Source of the DNA: Bacteroidaceae bacterium
GTDB lineage: Bacteria; Bacteroidota; Bacteroidia; Bacteroidales; Bacteroidaceae
Reading direction: 5' to 3'
Length of the DNA stretch: 41,469 bases
Assembly: GCA_017614895.1 (NCBI GenBank)
Contig: JAGAAZ010000110.1
Coordinates: forward strand, 1 to 41,469
The position numbers and the translations under genes are program-made. The notes beneath the pieces were generated by a model, which did no database searches, was not told the DNA's origin, and saw only the letters and a list, made by a program, of their open reading frames with translations. Shown here in pieces: positions 39,563-41,469 of the stretch (position 1 is its first letter; each line of letters begins with the position of its first letter).

Positions 39563-41330
39563 GTATGTATGCGCCACCGTCGTGGGCATCATTCTGGTGG
39601 TGGTTATCATCACCATCCTGTCCATCATAAGTCTGGTGGGCATGGCATCTATGGGCAGTGTTACTGCCAACGTGAAGGACAACAGCGTGCTGGTCATCCA
39701 GCTGGAAGGCACCATCAACGAACGCAGCGAGGAGAATCCCTTCGGCAATCTCCTGGGCAATGCCGCGCTCACCGATCAGGGTCTTGACGACATCCTCCAG
39801 GCCATCGAGCGTGCCAAGACCGAACCGAAGGTGAAAGGCATCTACATCGAATCGGGCACCTTTGCTGGCGCCATGCCTGCAAGTCTGCAAGCCATCCGTA
39901 GGGCATTGCTCGACTTCAAGAAGGAGGGCAAGTTCATCGTGGCATACGGCGACGTTTACACGCAGGGGGCTTACTATCTTTGCTCTGCTGCCGACTCCGT
40001 CATTGTCAATCCGCAGGGTCTCATCGAGTGGACCGGTCTGAGCAGCAGCGTCACTTACTACAAGGACCTTCTCGACAAGGTCGGCGTGGATATGCAGGTG
40101 GTGAAGGTCGGCACCTACAAGAGTGCTGTCGAGCCCTTCCTCCTCTCCGAGATGAGCGATGCCAACCGCGAGCAGATTGAGACTTACGACAACGAGATTT
40201 GGAGCGAAATGACCAAGGCGGTCAGCAAGAGCCGTGGCATCAGCGAGGCGAAACTCAACGAACTGGCCGACTCCATGATGCTCCTCCGCGAGGCGACCCT
40301 CTACAAGAAGGAGAAACTCGTCGACAGGCTTGCCTACAGCGACGCCGTGCAGCAGACCATCGCCAACATGATGAAGGTTGATTCCCCTGACGACTACAAC
40401 ACCATCACCGTCAAAGATCTCGCCGGCATCGCCAACAACGAGCCCAAGGGATTCAGCGGCGACGTCGTAGCAGTATATTATGCTGTGGGCGACATCGTAG
40501 ACGAATCCACCTCGGAATGGAACTATGAACCGGAAATCGTGGGCAAGAAAGTCATCAAGGACCTGCAGAAACTGGCAGACGACGATGATGTCAAGGCTGT
40601 TGTGCTGCGCGTCAACTCAGGTGGCGGTTCCGCCTATGCCAGCGAACAGATCTGGCATCAGGTCATGAACATCAAGGCCCAGAAGCCCATCGTTGTCAGC
40701 ATGGGTGATATGGCAGCATCGGGCGGCTACTACATCAGCTGTGCAGCCGACTACATCTATGCCGAGCCCACCACCATCACCGGCTCCATCGGCATCTTCG
40801 GCATGTTCCCCAATGCCAGCGAACTCCTCAACGACAAGCTTGGCGTTCACTTCAGCACCGTCAAGACCAACCAGTTCGCCGACTTCGGCGACATCTCCCG
40901 ACCTTTCACCGAGCAAGAACGTGCCATTGCCCAGCGTTACATCAACAACGGTTACGAGCTCTTCACTCGTCGTTGTGCCGATGGTCGCAAGATGAAGCAG
41001 GACGACATCAAGAAGATAGGCGAAGGCCGCGTCTGGACAGGCATCCACGCCAAGCAAATCGGTCTGGTCGATGAACTCGGAGGACTCGATGCCGCCATTG
41101 CCAAAGCCAAGAAACTCGCCAAACTCGACGAAGCATCCGTCATGAACTATCCTGCCAAGACCACCGTCCTCGAGCAACTCATGGAAGAGATGCAGGGCAC
41201 CAGCTACGCCGACAAGCAAATCCAGCAAGCCCTCGGCGACTACTACCCCATCTGGTCAAGCATGAAGAACGTCCGCCAAAAGACCGGCATCCAAACCGCC
41301 CTCCCCTACTACCTCAGGTTCAATCTCTAA
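39546..41330 (+). CDS. sppA: Signal peptide peptidase SppA, 67-kDa type
   Basis: SppA degrades cleaved signal peptides in the membrane. The 594-residue double-domain (67K) form has one N-terminal helix (about residues 7-30). The catalytic lysine K192 is in VGTYKSAVEPF of the N-terminal domain and the nucleophile S392 is in MAASGGYYIS of the C-terminal domain, the standard arrangement. The start is set by the strong helix after MKQFFKYV and overlaps the CPBP gene. GC content is high here, about as in 6-11 kb. Confidence 0.95.
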   Translation: MKQFFKYVCATVVGIILVVVIITILSIISLVGMASMGSVTANVKDNSVLVIQLEGTINERSEENPFGNLLGNAALTDQGLDDILQAIERAKTEPKVKGIYIESGTFAGAMPASLQAIRRALLDFKKEGKFIVAYGDVYTQGAYYLCSAADSVIVNPQGLIEWTGLSSSVTYYKDLLDKVGVDMQVVKVGTYKSAVEPFLLSEMSDANREQIETYDNEIWSEMTKAVSKSRGISEAKLNELADSMMLLREATLYKKEKLVDRLAYSDAVQQTIANMMKVDSPDDYNTITVKDLAGIANNEPKGFSGDVVAVYYAVGDIVDESTSEWNYEPEIVGKKVIKDLQKLADDDDVKAVVLRVNSGGGSAYASEQIWHQVMNIKAQKPIVVSMGDMAASGGYYISCAADYIYAEPTTITGSIGIFGMFPNASELLNDKLGVHFSTVKTNQFADFGDISRPFTEQERAIAQRYINNGYELFTRRCADGRKMKQDDIKKIGEGRVWTGIHAKQIGLVDELGGLDAAIAKAKKLAKLDEASVMNYPAKTTVLEQLMEEMQGTSYADKQIQQALGDYYPIWSSMKNVRQKTGIQTALPYYLRFNL

Positions 41331-41366
41331 ACATAAGAGTTGATTTTAACCTATCATGATGAAGAA

Positions 41367-41450
41367 TTTGCGGCCTTTCTAGAGAAAATCTTTTTCTCTT
41401 AAGGGCCGCAAACGTTTCCTATATCTATTACTTTTGGGAAACCGTTCCCA
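41367..41450. other. Nested inverted repeats at the right edge
   Basis: Three inverted repeats follow sppA. TTTGCGGCC (41367-41375) pairs with GGCCGCAAA (41404-41412) and encloses AGAGAAAA/TTTTTCTCT (41381-41388 with 41391-41399). AACGTTTCC (41411-41419) pairs with GGAAACCGTT (41437-41446, one extra C). TGGGAA (41435-41440) and TTCCCA (41445-41450) form a short palindrome. The first can act as a terminator for sppA, although only a weak T tract follows. No gene is seen in 41331-41469. Confidence 0.6.
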
Positions 41451-41469
41451 TCTTTCTTGATTTCTTGGA

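Overview
The window reads as core chromosome of a Bacteroidota bacterium, most likely order Bacteroidales and probably Prevotellaceae. Evidence: the purH-mreBCD-PBP2-rodA order, the sigma-54 activator/LptE/SecG block, a DUF4301 protein beside rsmG, a class II ribonucleotide-reductase-like domain protein, the near absence of Shine-Dalgarno sequences, and repeated promoters of the form TTTG-N19/20-TAnnTTTG (about nine good examples). The genus call is inference. Almost all of the window is ordinary housekeeping sequence. I found no phage, insertion sequence, CRISPR array, secretion island or defence island.

Layout. 1-49 is Illumina adapter-type sequence, so the left edge is an assembly artefact attached to a 5'-truncated nudC. 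0.8-2.1 kb has a glycine-zipper lipoprotein, a five-copy 24-bp repeat and a convergent TonB-C protein. 2.4-9 kb is the cell-elongation cluster: a stand-alone IMP cyclohydrolase (PurH N-terminal half only), mreB, mreC, mreD, mrdA and rodA. 9-11 kb is a BtuB-like TonB-dependent receptor. 11.2-14.1 kb is a sigma-54 activator, lptE, a TPR-like protein and secG. 14.3-19.2 kb has an HU/SPOR envelope protein, a zinc-ribbon FHA protein, two tandem AraC regulators and nhaA.

19.25-22.7 kb is an SRP neighbourhood. On the minus strand a small SRP RNA lies 4 nt upstream of tRNA-Thr; on the plus strand are dedA, ffh and folD, then tRNA-His. 23-27.8 kb has the DUF4301 protein, rsmG, a metallo-beta-lactamase-fold hydrolase, a SPOR-tailed amidase and an MCE/MlaD protein. 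27.85-28.2 kb is a gene-free stretch with an 18-bp parS-like palindrome just before dnaA. 29.7-33.1 kb has a nitroreductase, a NrdJ C-terminal-like protein, folB and a hexuronate-type MFS transporter. 33.3-34.5 kb is a DUF2975/small membrane protein/XRE cassette. 34.6-41.3 kb has a 1343-residue MG2-containing exported protein, a CPBP protease and sppA. The right edge carries nested inverted repeats.

The strongest second-look items are the PurH domain split; the SRP RNA-tRNA-Thr arrangement next to ffh with an unusual SRP apical loop; the parS-like palindrome; the free-standing ribonucleotide-reductase-like domain; and the 24-bp repeat with self-complementary spacers. I do not see a convincing wholly new multi-gene system.
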